64,000 nt of DNA from Verrucomicrobiota bacterium (GCA_022711435.1 JAKLFB010000022.1:33420-97419); one strand, 5' to 3'. Numbered from the stretch's first letter, positions 50,452-59,127 are shown. Numbers and translations are program-made. Notes: a model not told the origin generated them from the letters alone.

Positions 50452-51305
50452 ACCCCAAAAACCAACCGGATCAACCCGCCAAAAGTCAGTTCCTCGTCTA
50501 TGCTGCAGAAGACGGGCGGGTGAAGATCGAAGTCCGGCTGGAAGGCGAAACGGTTTGGCTGACGCAGCAGCACATGGCCGACTTGTTCCAGACGACCCAA
50601 CAAAACGTCAGCCTGCACTTGCAGAACATCTACGCTGAGGGTGAACTGCGACGGGAGGCAACTCACAAGGAATTCTTGTCGGTTCGCCAGGAAGGTCCTC
50701 GCGAAGTCTCGCGCGCGCTCGATTTCTACAACCTCGACGCCATCATCTCCGTCGGCTACCGCGTCAAAAGCGCCGTGGCCACGCGGTTTCGCATCTGGGC
50801 CACGCAACGGCTGCGTGAGTTCATTGTCAAAGGCTTCGTTCTGGACGACGAACGCCTGAAGAACCCCGACCGGCCGTTCGACTACTTCGAGGAACTGCTC
50901 CGCCGGATTCAGGACATCCGAACCTCCGAGCGGCGCTTCGACCAGAAAGTCTTTGGACCCGGCGGCACGTTGGGCGGGGAAAGCGCGGGCGAGGTTGTTT
51001 TGCTGCGGCATCTGGTTCCGGCATTGAAGAAGCTGAACCCGAAAGCGCCGCCGGAAGCGATTGATGCTGCTGTAAACGAATTGACCCGCGACCGCAGCGT
51101 AATGTCGCTGGCCGCCGCCAACCGGGAGGTTCACGCGCTGCTCAAGAACGGCGTTCATCGGGTTCACCGGCACGCCGCTGATAGCGGGCGAGGAAAAAGG
51201 AGGTCTTCAGCGATTACGTCAGTGTTGACGATTTCAAGCAGTCGGTGGACGACGGCGCAACGGTCCCGCTGTTCTACGAAAACCGCATCCCTGAGCTGCA
51301 ACTGA
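50448..51305 (+). pseudogene. RhuM-like N-terminus fused to an HsdR fragment
   Basis: Residues about 1-165 (ETVWLTQQHMADLFQTTQQNVSLHL, YNLDAIISVGYRVKSAVATRFRIWA read in parts) are a RhuM-family protein, a common passenger gene between hsdM and hsdR. From about residue 166 the frame continues as the N-terminal region of HsdR: EVVLLRHLVPALKKLNPKAP and NELTRDRSVMSLAAANREVHALLKNGV. After that it runs out of frame relative to HsdR (FIGFTGTPLIAGEE appears in another frame at 51154) and ends in nonsense. It is a deletion product; activity is unlikely. Confidence 0.8.
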
Positions 51306-51724
51306 CCAACGAACAGTTGAACGAGGACATCTACCGGGTCATCGAGGATGCCGAACGGAACGACGAACAACAGCGGAAGCTGGAGCGGGTGCTGGGCAAG
51401 CAATATCACCTGATTACCTGTGAGGAACGGTTGGACAAGATCGCGGCAGACATCGTTCGGCACTTCACCGGACGCGGCTTCAAGGGCAAGGCGATGGTGG
51501 TCTGCATTGACAAGCTGACGGCGGTGCGGATGTTCGACAAGGTGAAGGCGGCGTGGGCGGCGCATGAAACCAAGTTGAAGCGGCGGCTTGCCAAGATCGC
51601 AGAGTCGGAGCGCGGAATTGATTCCGCTTCGTCGGACGATGTTGCCGCCAGTAGACATCTCCGGGGTCATGCGGCAGAAACACCGGTTCGGCCAACGTCG
51701 AGGCCATCTTCGAGGAGTTGCTGA
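51154..51724 (+). pseudogene. Central HsdR fragment, frameshifted
   Basis: Pieces of the type I restriction motor subunit can be read across two frames: FIGFTGTPLIAGEE from 51154, then EVFSDYVSVDDFKQSVDDGA, VPLFYENRIPELQLTNEQLNEDIYRVIEDAE and GFKGKAMVVCIDKLTAVRMFDKV. The nuclease domain and the Walker A/DEAD motor motifs that should lie before it are deleted. A palindromic repeat unit at 51607-51627 interrupts the end. The frame closes at 51724 after unrelated sequence. Confidence 0.82.
51607..51627 (+). repeat. Third 21-bp palindromic unit
   Basis: This unit has the core GCGGAATTNATTCCGC (N is G here) and matches 49958-49978 except at that base. It lies exactly where the HsdR reading frame loses similarity, so insertion or repeat-mediated rearrangement may have broken the gene. 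Confidence 0.75.
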
Positions 51725-52530
51725 AGTTCGCCAAAAAGCTGAACGAAGAAGAACATCGCCACGTGCGGCAGCAGATGACCGAGGAAGAACTGGCGATCTT
51801 CGACATCTTGACGAAGCCTCGCGTGGACATCACAGCCAAGGAGGCAAAGCAGGTCAAGAAGGTCGCCAAGGACATGCTCCTGACGTTGAAGGCCAAGGCG
51901 CCTCCGCCTCGCCTGACGGAGAGGGATTACCTCCTCGAGGAGTTGGACGTTGCAGAAAAAATGCTCCAGTTCGAGGAAGCCCGGTTTGAAAAGGGGGTGT
52001 CGTCCTCGGAGAAGGTCCTCGGAGCCCGCCGGAGCGTTCTGTCGCCGAAACGCCAGTTGGCCGCGCACGATGAGCGGATCAAGCGGCCTACGCCCGAGCA
52101 GGAGATCGTGCCGCTCACGAACGTGGCCGGGCCGCCCCAGATCGCTTCCGTTGTTCCCTCGAATGCGGTGCCGAAGCTGATCCAGATTGCCCGGGAAAGC
52201 CCCAATCGAGGGCTTCGCCAAACGGCGATCCAGCGGCTGATGGAAGTGAAGGGCGAGCCGACCAGCGCCGAGCTGGTGGCGATCTACGAGGCCAGCGGCG
52301 ATAACGAGCTCCGACAATGGATGGTGCAGCAATTGGGCAACCGCCCGGATCCAACCGCCATGGGCAAGCTGGTGGCGATCGCTCGGACCGATCCCGATCC
52401 GCGGGCCCGACAACTGGCGGTCGACCTGATCGGCCGCGCGCCCTTTGACGGCAATCCGATGTCAGGTATTCCCTCGGGCGTGCCTCGCCCTGCTCTGCCT
52501 TTGCCGCCGTCGCTGCCCATGCGCAGGTAG
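51682..52530 (+). pseudogene. HsdR C-terminus fused to a HEAT-repeat protein tail
   Basis: The frame is open from at least 51682. It first reads the HsdR C-terminal end (GSANVEAIFEELLKFAKKL, EELAIFDILTKPRVDIT, VKKVAKDMLLTL). After APPPRLTERDYLLEELDVAE it switches to a different protein: a coiled helix pair (KMLQFEEARFEKGVSSSEKV) and at least two HEAT-like repeats (NAVPKLIQIARESPNRGLRQ; TAMGKLVAIARTDPDPRARQ). The second half looks like the tail of an exported HEAT-repeat protein. The join is in frame, so a chimeric protein could be made, but neither half is complete. Confidence 0.7.
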
Positions 52531-52620
52531 CAGCTGCAGCTCCCGCCCCGGGCGATCCTGCCAATTGGGCTGGTCCCGAGTTGCAGGCAAGAGCGAATTG
52601 CTGGACGGCGGTCGCTGAGC

Positions 52621-53031
52621 TCAAGCACCGACCAGCCGGCGAAGGAATTCGTCCGGACTGACGATCCCGGTGTCCCGATACGCGCCGAGGCGCAGCAGAT
52701 GTTTCTTGTCGCCGCTGACAATCAGGTCGGCCTCAGCCGCAATCGCACACTCCAGAACGATCTCGTCGCCGGGATCCGGCGTCGCCCCGGTGGCCCGTTC
52801 CGCCGGGAAAACCAGCTCGGCGGACTCGCCCAGCGCATCCGCCCAATCAACCGGCTTGCGGCAGGGGTATTCCCGCCGGAGCTCGTCCATGGTCTCGTGA
52901 TATTCGGCAAGGAGAGCGGGGCTGACCGCCGCCTCACATCGGCCCGCTGCCCAGGCCGCCAGACAATCCAGCGGTTTGCCCCGCCAGAAGCTCGCGCTGA
53001 CGACAATATTGGTGTCGAAGACCACCCTCAT
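52621..53031 (-). CDS. PIN-domain toxin (putative toxin-antitoxin system)
   Basis: The 136-residue protein has the PIN nuclease acids: MRVVFDTNIVVSA (Asp6), the Glu in LLAEYHETM, and DPGDEIVLECAIAAEADLIVSGDKKHLL with further acids. PIN toxins cut RNA, often tRNA, when freed from their antitoxin. Its start directly follows the stop of the AbrB-type gene at 53032-53286, the usual antitoxin-first order. It lies next to the decayed restriction locus. Confidence 0.88.
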   Translation of the reverse strand: MRVVFDTNIVVSASFWRGKPLDCLAAWAAGRCEAAVSPALLAEYHETMDELRREYPCRKPVDWADALGESAELVFPAERATGATPDPGDEIVLECAIAAEADLIVSGDKKHLLRLGAYRDTGIVSPDEFLRRLVGA

Positions 53032-53286
53032 CTATTGGCGGCGGTTTCGGACACGCCCAATGGCATCGCTGACGGCCGCCTCGTCGGCAGCGGTCATTTC
53101 CGGCAATTCGCGTCCCGCCAGAATCAACCCGCGCACCCGCGCCGGGGTCAACGGCCGGCGTTTGCGCATGACGATCAGCCCATGGGCATAGCCGACGTCG
53201 AGATGATCCCCGGCCTTGATGCGGGCCTGCTCCCGGATGGCCTCCGGGATCACCGTTTGTCCCTTGACGGACACTTTGGCAATCAT
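53032..53286 (-). CDS. AbrB/MazE-type antitoxin
   Basis: The 84-residue protein starts MIAKVSVKGQTVIPEAIREQARIKAGDHLDVGYA read in parts, a textbook SpoVT/AbrB DNA-binding hairpin (about 1-45), followed by a charged tail (about 46-84) that would wrap the PIN toxin encoded 0 bases downstream. It should bind its own promoter and neutralise the toxin. The VKGQTVIPEAIRE segment is typical of antitoxins paired with PIN domains. Confidence 0.88.
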   Translation of the reverse strand: MIAKVSVKGQTVIPEAIREQARIKAGDHLDVGYAHGLIVMRKRRPLTPARVRGLILAGRELPEMTAADEAAVSDAIGRVRNRRQ

Positions 53287-53465
53287 GCGGTAAGGCTAGC
53301 ATTACCCGGGAAAGACGCGCAACAGAAATGAATGGCGGCGGTTCCGAGGCCCCCCAGAGAGTGAGATCCACCGGAGCGCGGGGCGGCGCGTCCTGCACTT
53401 CCGACCCGCCCCGCAGGTGCAGGAGAAGAACCTTCGGCAACTCCTCGACCCGGTAGCCGATCGTC

Positions 53466-53571
53466 ATCTCCCCTCCGCGGCAGTGGAGGGGAGGGTCGGG
53501 GAGAGGCGGGCGTCCATTTTCTGTAACCCCTCTCCCTGGCCCTCTCCCCGCTCGTGCCTCGCGGGGCGAGG
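53466..53571 (+). repeat. REP-like intergenic repeat
   Basis: This lies within the 415-bp gap before accA, where I see no gene. It contains a hairpin CTCCCCTCC...GGAGGGGAG and a block CCTCTCCCCGCTCGTGCCTC (about 53545) followed by GCGGGGCGAGG. The second block recurs inverted at 59051-59103. The layout resembles REP/BIME elements. Confidence 0.6.
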
Positions 53572-53701
53572 AAAAGCAGAGCGGGCTTGCGAGAGAAAAG
53601 GCGGCATGGTGGTGAACTCGTCCCCCTGTCAGTTGAAACTCATCCCCCCTCCATGTTCGGCATTGATGGCGCACGGCGTTTGGATTACGCTTCGCCTCTA
53701 C

Positions 53702-54727
53702 ATGAAGTATCAGCTCGATTTTGAGAAGCCGATCCTGGAGCTGCAGCGAAAACTCGAGGAGCTGAGAAGACACCCCGAAGCCAACTCGATGGATATCAGC
53801 CTCGACGACGAGATCCGCCGGATCGAGAAGAAGATCGAGGAAACCCGCAAACACGTGTACTCCGAACTGACTCCCTGGCAGCGAGTGCAACTGGCGCGGC
53901 ACCCCAAGCGGCCGTTCGCGCTCGATTACATCCGAGCCATCCTCACCGATTTCCACGAGCTGCACGGCGACCGGCTCTACGCCGATGACCGGGCGATCGT
54001 CGGCGGTTTCGCCCGCCTTGGAGATCGCAAGCTCATGGTCATTGGCACCCAGAAAGGACGCGATACCAAGGAGAACATCCTCCGGAATTTCGGATCCGCG
54101 CATCCGGAAGGATATCGCAAGGCCCTTCGGCTGATGCGGCTGGCCAGCAAGTTTGGCCTGCCGATTGTGACGCTGATCGACACCGCTGGCGCCTACCCCG
54201 GCATCGGCGCCGAGGAGCGCCATATCGCGGAGGCCATCGCGGTCAACCTGCGCGAGATGATGCTCCTCGATGTCCCCATCATCGCCGCCGTGATCGGCGA
54301 AGGCGGGTCCGGCGGCGCCCTCGGGATCGGCGTGGCCGACCGCGTGCTGATCCTCGAGAACGCCTATTACTCCGTCATCAGCCCCGAAGGCTGCGCCGCC
54401 ATTCTGTGGAAAGACCGCGCTGCGGCCGCCCGCGCCGCGGAGGCACTCAAGATTACTGCCCGCGACCTGCTGTCCCTGGGCCTGGTCGATGAAATCGTCC
54501 ACGAGCCCATCGGCGGCGCCCAGAACGATCCCGAGACCATGGCCGCAACTCTCAAGCTCCATCTCATCCGGCATATCGATGAGCTCAGCCCTCTGCCTGC
54601 AGAGGAGCGCCTCCGGCTTCGCTACGCCAAGTTCCGGTCCTTCGGACGGTTTCTCGAGAACACACCCGCCCCCGCCGCCGAGGAACCGCCCACCCCCGAC
54701 AATCCCCCTCCCGCACCGGCCGAATGA
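53702..54727 (+). CDS. accA: Acetyl-CoA carboxylase carboxyltransferase alpha subunit
   Basis: AccA, with AccD, transfers the carboxyl group to acetyl-CoA to make malonyl-CoA for the fab genes at 28959-32495. From the ATG at 53702 the protein is 341 residues: YQLDFEKPILELQRKLEELR, LHGDRLYADDRAIVGGFARL, GFGLPI-like region KFGLPIVTLIDTAGAYPGIGAEERH and AVIGEGGSGGALGIGVADRVLI are the crotonase-fold core. The Pro/Ala-rich tail (about 320-341) is unusual. The frame upstream of this Met is repeat-derived. Its stop overlaps an ATG of the manA frame. Confidence 0.95.
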   Translation: MKYQLDFEKPILELQRKLEELRRHPEANSMDISLDDEIRRIEKKIEETRKHVYSELTPWQRVQLARHPKRPFALDYIRAILTDFHELHGDRLYADDRAIVGGFARLGDRKLMVIGTQKGRDTKENILRNFGSAHPEGYRKALRLMRLASKFGLPIVTLIDTAGAYPGIGAEERHIAEAIAVNLREMMLLDVPIIAAVIGEGGSGGALGIGVADRVLILENAYYSVISPEGCAAILWKDRAAAARAAEALKITARDLLSLGLVDEIVHEPIGGAQNDPETMAATLKLHLIRHIDELSPLPAEERLRLRYAKFRSFGRFLENTPAPAAEEPPTPDNPPPAPAE

Positions 54728-54774
54728 GCCGAATCCGCCCGCAACCGGCCCGGCGCTCATTGCCCCACCCCGAT

Positions 54775-55755
54775 ATGCTCTATCCGATCCAGTTTCGCCC
54801 GATCTTCAAGGAACGGATCTGGGGAGGGCGCCGTCTCGAAAAGCTCTATGGCAAGGCGCTGCCCCCGGGAATCCTGATCGGCGAGTCCTGGGAGCTCGCC
54901 GACCGGCCTGGCGACTCGAGCACGATCGCCAACGGCCCGTGGGCTGGCCGCGATCTCCGGTGGCTGCTCGATCGGCACGGCGACCGGATCCTGGGCAAAG
55001 CGAGCCCCACCGCCGGCCGCTTCCCGCTTCTCGTCAAGCTCATCGACGCGCGCCAGGCGCTCTCGCTCCAGGTCCACCCGCCTGCCTCCGTCGCCGCCCG
55101 GCTCGGCGGCGAAGCCAAAACGGAGTTCTGGTTTTTCACCGAGGCCGATCCTGGCGCCGAGATCTTCCTCGGCCTTCGCGCCGGCGTCGGGCGCGATCAG
55201 TTCGAGCGCCAGCTCGAGGATGGCACGGTTGCCGGCTGTTTCCACCGGGAGCCCGTGCGCGCCGGCGATGCCGCCTTCCTGCCCAGCGGCCGGGTCCACG
55301 CCCTGGGCGCCCGGCTGGTCCTCATCGAAATCCAACAGAACTCCGACACCACCTACCGCGTGTTCGACTGGAACCGCGTTGGGCAGGACGGGCGGCCGCG
55401 CGAGCTCCACATCGAGGCAGCCCTGGCGAGCATCGATTTCTCGGATCATGCGCCCGGCCTCGTCCAGCCTGCCTCGATCCCCGGTCCCGCGTCCGTCGAG
55501 GTGGCGTGCCTGGCCAGGAATCCTCACTTCGCAATCGACCGGGTGGCAGCCCGGGCGGACGCGCGGTTTCAATTCGTCGTCCCCGACAGCCGCCCGCTCG
55601 TCGTGGTCGGAATTCGCGGCGCGCTCGAGCTGGCAGCTGGTGGCGAATCGGTGACGGTGACAGCCGGCCAAGTATGTCTCTTGCCCGCTGCGATCGAAGA
55701 CGTGGCCGCTTATGCAGCGGCGGACACATGCTATCTCCAGGCGCAACCGGCATGA
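54775..55755 (+). CDS. manA: Class I mannose-6-phosphate isomerase ManA
   Basis: ManA interconverts mannose 6-phosphate and fructose 6-phosphate. From the ATG at 54775 the protein begins LYPIQFRPIFKERIWGGRRLEKLYGK, the usual family opening. An ATG at 54724 overlapping the accA stop would add 17 residues and is possible. LVKLIDARQALSLQVHPP, AKTEFWFF and AFLPSGRVHALG carry the zinc ligands, and a small C-terminal beta domain completes about 326 residues, short for the class but normal for the bacterial short form. Its stop overlaps the next start. Confidence 0.92.
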   Translation: MLYPIQFRPIFKERIWGGRRLEKLYGKALPPGILIGESWELADRPGDSSTIANGPWAGRDLRWLLDRHGDRILGKASPTAGRFPLLVKLIDARQALSLQVHPPASVAARLGGEAKTEFWFFTEADPGAEIFLGLRAGVGRDQFERQLEDGTVAGCFHREPVRAGDAAFLPSGRVHALGARLVLIEIQQNSDTTYRVFDWNRVGQDGRPRELHIEAALASIDFSDHAPGLVQPASIPGPASVEVACLARNPHFAIDRVAARADARFQFVVPDSRPLVVVGIRGALELAAGGESVTVTAGQVCLLPAAIEDVAAYAAADTCYLQAQPA

Positions 55756-56456
55756 TCCCTCCCGCCGACAACGAAACCCGCTGGTTCTGGCTGGATTCCG
55801 GCCCAGGCGCCGCCGCGTGGAACATGGCCATGGACCATGCGCTGCTCGAGGGTTCGTCCAGCCGCGGCGCGCCCATCCTGCGGTTCTACTCGTGGGCCGA
55901 GCCGGCTGCGACCTTCGGGTTGCTCCAGCGCTACGCCGATGCCGCCCGGTGGACGATGCTGCGGCCGCTTATTCGCCGCCCGACCGGCGGCGGCCTGGTG
56001 CCGCACCTGGACGATTGGACCTACAGCATCGCCATTCCGCCGGGGCACCCCTGGTATGCCCGGCGCGCCGCCGATAGCTACCGCTTGCTCCACGCTTGGA
56101 TCCAGTCCGCATTCGCCATTCTCGGCCTCGACACCCAGCTCGCCCCGGCCCGGCAAACGGATGCGCCCGGACAGTGTTTTATGGGGGCGGAGGCCGGCGA
56201 CCTGCTCTGGCACGGACGCAAGCTGGCCGGCGCCGCCCAGCGCCGCACCCGCCAGGGACTCCTCATCCAGGGATCGATCCAGCCCCCTCCTCCCCGCCTG
56301 AACCCGATCGATTGGCAAACGAGCATGCGGCAGTCCGGCGCCGATCGTGGGCGTATCGCCTGGTCGCCATTCAACACCCCCGCACCGCTCTCGGCCAAAG
56401 TCGAGGAGCTGATTCGCGATCGATACGGAAGAGCCGAATACAACGAAAAACGGTGA
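55752..56456 (+). CDS. Lipoate/biotin--protein ligase family protein
   Basis: The 234-residue protein is a single BPL/LplA-type catalytic domain: AAWNMAMDHALLEG, ILRFYSWAEPAATFGLLQRY, the lipoyl-site motif RRPTGGGLVPH and the lysine in WHGRKLAGAAQRR. It could attach lipoate or octanoate to dehydrogenase E2 or GcvH proteins. The accessory C-terminal domain of full LplA is absent, as in LipM/LplA-short forms. The ATG overlaps the manA stop, giving an accA-manA-ligase operon. Confidence 0.87.
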   Translation: MIPPADNETRWFWLDSGPGAAAWNMAMDHALLEGSSSRGAPILRFYSWAEPAATFGLLQRYADAARWTMLRPLIRRPTGGGLVPHLDDWTYSIAIPPGHPWYARRAADSYRLLHAWIQSAFAILGLDTQLAPARQTDAPGQCFMGAEAGDLLWHGRKLAGAAQRRTRQGLLIQGSIQPPPPRLNPIDWQTSMRQSGADRGRIAWSPFNTPAPLSAKVEELIRDRYGRAEYNEKR

Positions 56457-56470
56457 AACCCATCCATCCG

Positions 56471-57979
56471 ATGAATCCAAAACAGACTCTGAATCGCCGG
56501 CAGTTCCTCGGCACGTCGGCCGCCACCGCCGTCGCCGCCATCGTCCCGCGCCGCGTCCTGGGCGGGCCGGGCTTCGTGCCACCCAGCCGGAAGATCAATC
56601 TCGCTTACGTCGGCTGCGGCACACAGGGCTTGCGCCAATTGATGCCCGCCCTCGAGAAGACCGAGATCCAAGTCGTGGCGGTGTGCGATCCGAACCGTAA
56701 GAGCGACGATTATCCCGAGTGGGGCCGCAACGAGCTCAACGACAAGATCCGCCGGTTTCTGAACGACCCCGGCTGGGCCCGAGGCGCCCGGGGCGGATGC
56801 TGCGGGCGCGAGGTCGGGCTCGAGCTCGTGCAGCGCCATTCCGCGCGGCAGCGCCGCTCGGGCACGCCCGCCCCATGCCGCGCCTATGCCGATGTCCGCG
56901 AGCTGCTCGAGAAGGAGCGCGATCTCGATGCCGTCTACATCATGACGCCCGATCACCTGCACGGCCCCATCGCCGTTCGCGCCATGCGCCAGGGCAAACA
57001 CGTCGTCACCCACAAGCCGATCGCCAACGTGCTGGACGAGGTCCGGCTGGCGCGGGATGCCGCCCGCACGGCCGGCGTCGTGTCGCAGCTGTTCTGCTCG
57101 GCCGATCAGAGGAACACCCCCACCATCCGCGAATGGATTGCAAGCGGCGCGATCGGGCCGGTCCGCGAGGTCCACAACTGGTCATCGCGGCCGTTCTGGC
57201 CGCAGGGCATGGCCAAAGCGCCGTCCGGCAGCCCGCCCGTCCCCGACGGTTTCGATTGGGACCTGTGGCTGGGCCCCGCAGCCGCGCGTCCCTACCACCC
57301 CGCCTACACTCATGCCGTGTTCCGCGGCTGGTACGATTTTGGGACCGGGGCCCTGGGCGATATGGGGCACTACAGCTTCCGCCAGATCTTCGAGATCCTC
57401 AATCTGGGCTCGCCGGCCAGCGTCGAGGCGCGCCGGAGCGAGTATTACGAGATCGAGGAGTTCACCTGGAAAAAGCAGGTCAACCGGCTTTCGTTTCCCC
57501 GGGCATCGCTGATCCGATGGGAGTTCCCAGCTCGAGGGGGCAAGCCGCCCGTCACGCTGCACTGGTATGACGGCGGTCTGCGCCCGCCCCTTTTCGACGA
57601 GCTGGACGCCGACGGCCAGCCGATGCCTGACGAGGGCCTGCTCTTCATCGGCGATCGCGGCAAGCTGCTGGCCGGATTCTCCGGCAACAACCCGACGCTG
57701 ATCCCCAAAGCCCGGATGCAGCAGTTCGCGCCCCCGCCCTCGACATCCCCGCCGCCAGCCGACGAGCTCGACCAGTTCATCCGCGCGTGCCAGGGCGGCC
57801 CCGCACCCGACGCCAGCTTCCCCAGAGCCTACCCCTTCGCCGAAACCATCCTTCTGGGCACCATCGCCGTCCGCGTCAACGGCAAGCTTCGTTGGGACGC
57901 CGAGCACGCCGAGTTTGTCCAGTCGCCCGAGGCCAACAAGCTGAAGTCGCGCAAGAACCGGCCGGGCTGGGAGATCTGA
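56471..57979 (+). CDS. Tat-exported Gfo/Idh/MocA family oxidoreductase
   Basis: From the ATG at 56471 the protein is 502 residues with a twin-arginine leader (NRRQFLGTSAATAVAAIVP, about 8-26). The mature part shows INLAYVGCGTQGLRQLMP, VVAVCDPNRKSDDY, HVVTHKPIANVLDEVRLA (Lys of the EKP-like motif) and YDFGTGALGDMGHYSFRQ. An insertion of about 50 residues after the third strand, rich in Arg and Cys, is characteristic of a long subgroup. It probably oxidises a sugar in the periplasm. The TIM-barrel protein at 58065 follows and may act on its product. Confidence 0.92.
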   Translation: MNPKQTLNRRQFLGTSAATAVAAIVPRRVLGGPGFVPPSRKINLAYVGCGTQGLRQLMPALEKTEIQVVAVCDPNRKSDDYPEWGRNELNDKIRRFLNDPGWARGARGGCCGREVGLELVQRHSARQRRSGTPAPCRAYADVRELLEKERDLDAVYIMTPDHLHGPIAVRAMRQGKHVVTHKPIANVLDEVRLARDAARTAGVVSQLFCSADQRNTPTIREWIASGAIGPVREVHNWSSRPFWPQGMAKAPSGSPPVPDGFDWDLWLGPAAARPYHPAYTHAVFRGWYDFGTGALGDMGHYSFRQIFEILNLGSPASVEARRSEYYEIEEFTWKKQVNRLSFPRASLIRWEFPARGGKPPVTLHWYDGGLRPPLFDELDADGQPMPDEGLLFIGDRGKLLAGFSGNNPTLIPKARMQQFAPPPSTSPPPADELDQFIRACQGGPAPDASFPRAYPFAETILLGTIAVRVNGKLRWDAEHAEFVQSPEANKLKSRKNRPGWEI

Positions 57980-58064
57980 CCCCCTGGGACGCACCCCAGG
58001 ACATCCCCTTGATGCTCCTGGGCAAAGCGTGTAAACAGATCCTTGCATCCAAACCAACTCGATC

Positions 58065-58991
58065 ATGAAAAGAACTGTTTCGACGCTCCGCCTTTCGAGC
58101 CGGAGAGAGTTTATCGCGCAGGCGCTGGGATCGGCTGCCGGTCTGGCGGCCATGGGATCGCTGATCCCGCGAGACCTCCGAGGGGCGGCTGCGGCCGATC
58201 CGCCCGCCCCGCAAGTCCGCCTCGGATTCACCACGTACCAGTGGGGGCAGGACTGGGATGTTCCCGCACTCATCGCCAATCTCCAGCGGGTCGGCATCTT
58301 CGGCGTCGAGCTTCGGACCAGCCAGAAATATGCCCACGGGGTCGAGGTGGCCACCGGCGCCGGCCAGCGCCGCGAGGTGCGAAAGCGGTTTGCCGACAGC
58401 CCCATTAGGCTGGTGGGCATCGCCAGCGGCGAGCGGCTGGACTGGCCCGAGCCCGAAAAACTCGAAGCCGCCATCCAGAGCATCCAGCAGCATATCCGCC
58501 TCAGCCGGGACGTGGGCGCCAGCGGCGTTCGCGTGTTCCCCAACCAGTGGCATCCGAACGTCCCTCGCGAGACAACGATGGCGCAGATCGCACGCGCCCT
58601 GGATCGGATCGGCCTCTTCGCGGCCGAGCACGGTCAGGAGGTGCGTCTCGAGGCGCACGGCCCGGCCGGCCAGCTGCAAACGCTCCGCACCATCATGGAC
58701 CAGGTCACCTCCCCGGCCGTGCGCCTCATGCTGAACAGCGACGCCCGAGACACCCAGGACCCCGGATTCGAGGCCAACTTCAATCGGGTCAAATCCTTGC
58801 TCGCCCGCGCCCTCCACCTGCATAACCTCAAGGATTCCCGGTTCCCCTACCAGCTTCAGCTCGATTTGCTGCGCCGGAATCGGTGGGACGGCTGGGCGCT
58901 GCTCGAGCTGTCCGATCGCGTCACGGACCGGATCGCGGGGCTGATCGAGCAACGCGAAATCTGGGATGCGATGATGGCCAAGAGCGCGTAG
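58065..58991 (+). CDS. Tat-exported sugar isomerase/epimerase-like TIM-barrel protein
   Basis: The 308-residue protein starts with a Tat-type leader (SSRREFIAQALGSAAGLAAMG, about 11-31). The barrel reads VRLGFTTYQWGQDWD, IFGVELRTSQKYAHGVE, VRVFPNQWHP, VRLEAHGPAG, VRLMLNSDARD and HLHNLKDSRFPYQL, the xylose-isomerase-like AP endonuclease-2 fold with metal ligands. It sits 85 bases after the exported oxidoreductase, a pairing that fits oxidation of a glycoside followed by isomerisation or cleavage. The activity is inferred from the family only. Confidence 0.85.
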   Translation: MKRTVSTLRLSSRREFIAQALGSAAGLAAMGSLIPRDLRGAAAADPPAPQVRLGFTTYQWGQDWDVPALIANLQRVGIFGVELRTSQKYAHGVEVATGAGQRREVRKRFADSPIRLVGIASGERLDWPEPEKLEAAIQSIQQHIRLSRDVGASGVRVFPNQWHPNVPRETTMAQIARALDRIGLFAAEHGQEVRLEAHGPAGQLQTLRTIMDQVTSPAVRLMLNSDARDTQDPGFEANFNRVKSLLARALHLHNLKDSRFPYQLQLDLLRRNRWDGWALLELSDRVTDRIAGLIEQREIWDAMMAKSA

Positions 58992-59050
58992 CAGAGCGCG
59001 CCCCGAATCTTTCCGGACCGCGGCTCACAATCGCAGCTTGTCCGCCGACA

Positions 59051-59103
59051 CCCTTCCCCTCGCCCCGCAAGGCACGAGCGGGGAGAGGCTGGGAGAGGGG
59101 GTC
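59051..59103 (-). repeat. REP-like repeat, inverted relative to 53527-53571
   Basis: The reverse complement contains CCTCTCCCCGCTCGTGCC followed by (C/T)TGCGGGGCGAGG-like sequence, matching 53527-53571 with few changes. It opens a 469-bp gap (58992-59460) made of repeats, with no gene. Confidence 0.6.
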
Positions 59104-59127
59104 GTCCCACGATTCTCCGTGTCCAGA

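Noticed and set aside
51154..51260. Programmed frameshift in hsdR
   Set aside because: There is no slippery heptamer with a supporting structure, and large parts of the gene are deleted anyway, so ordinary decay explains the frame change.
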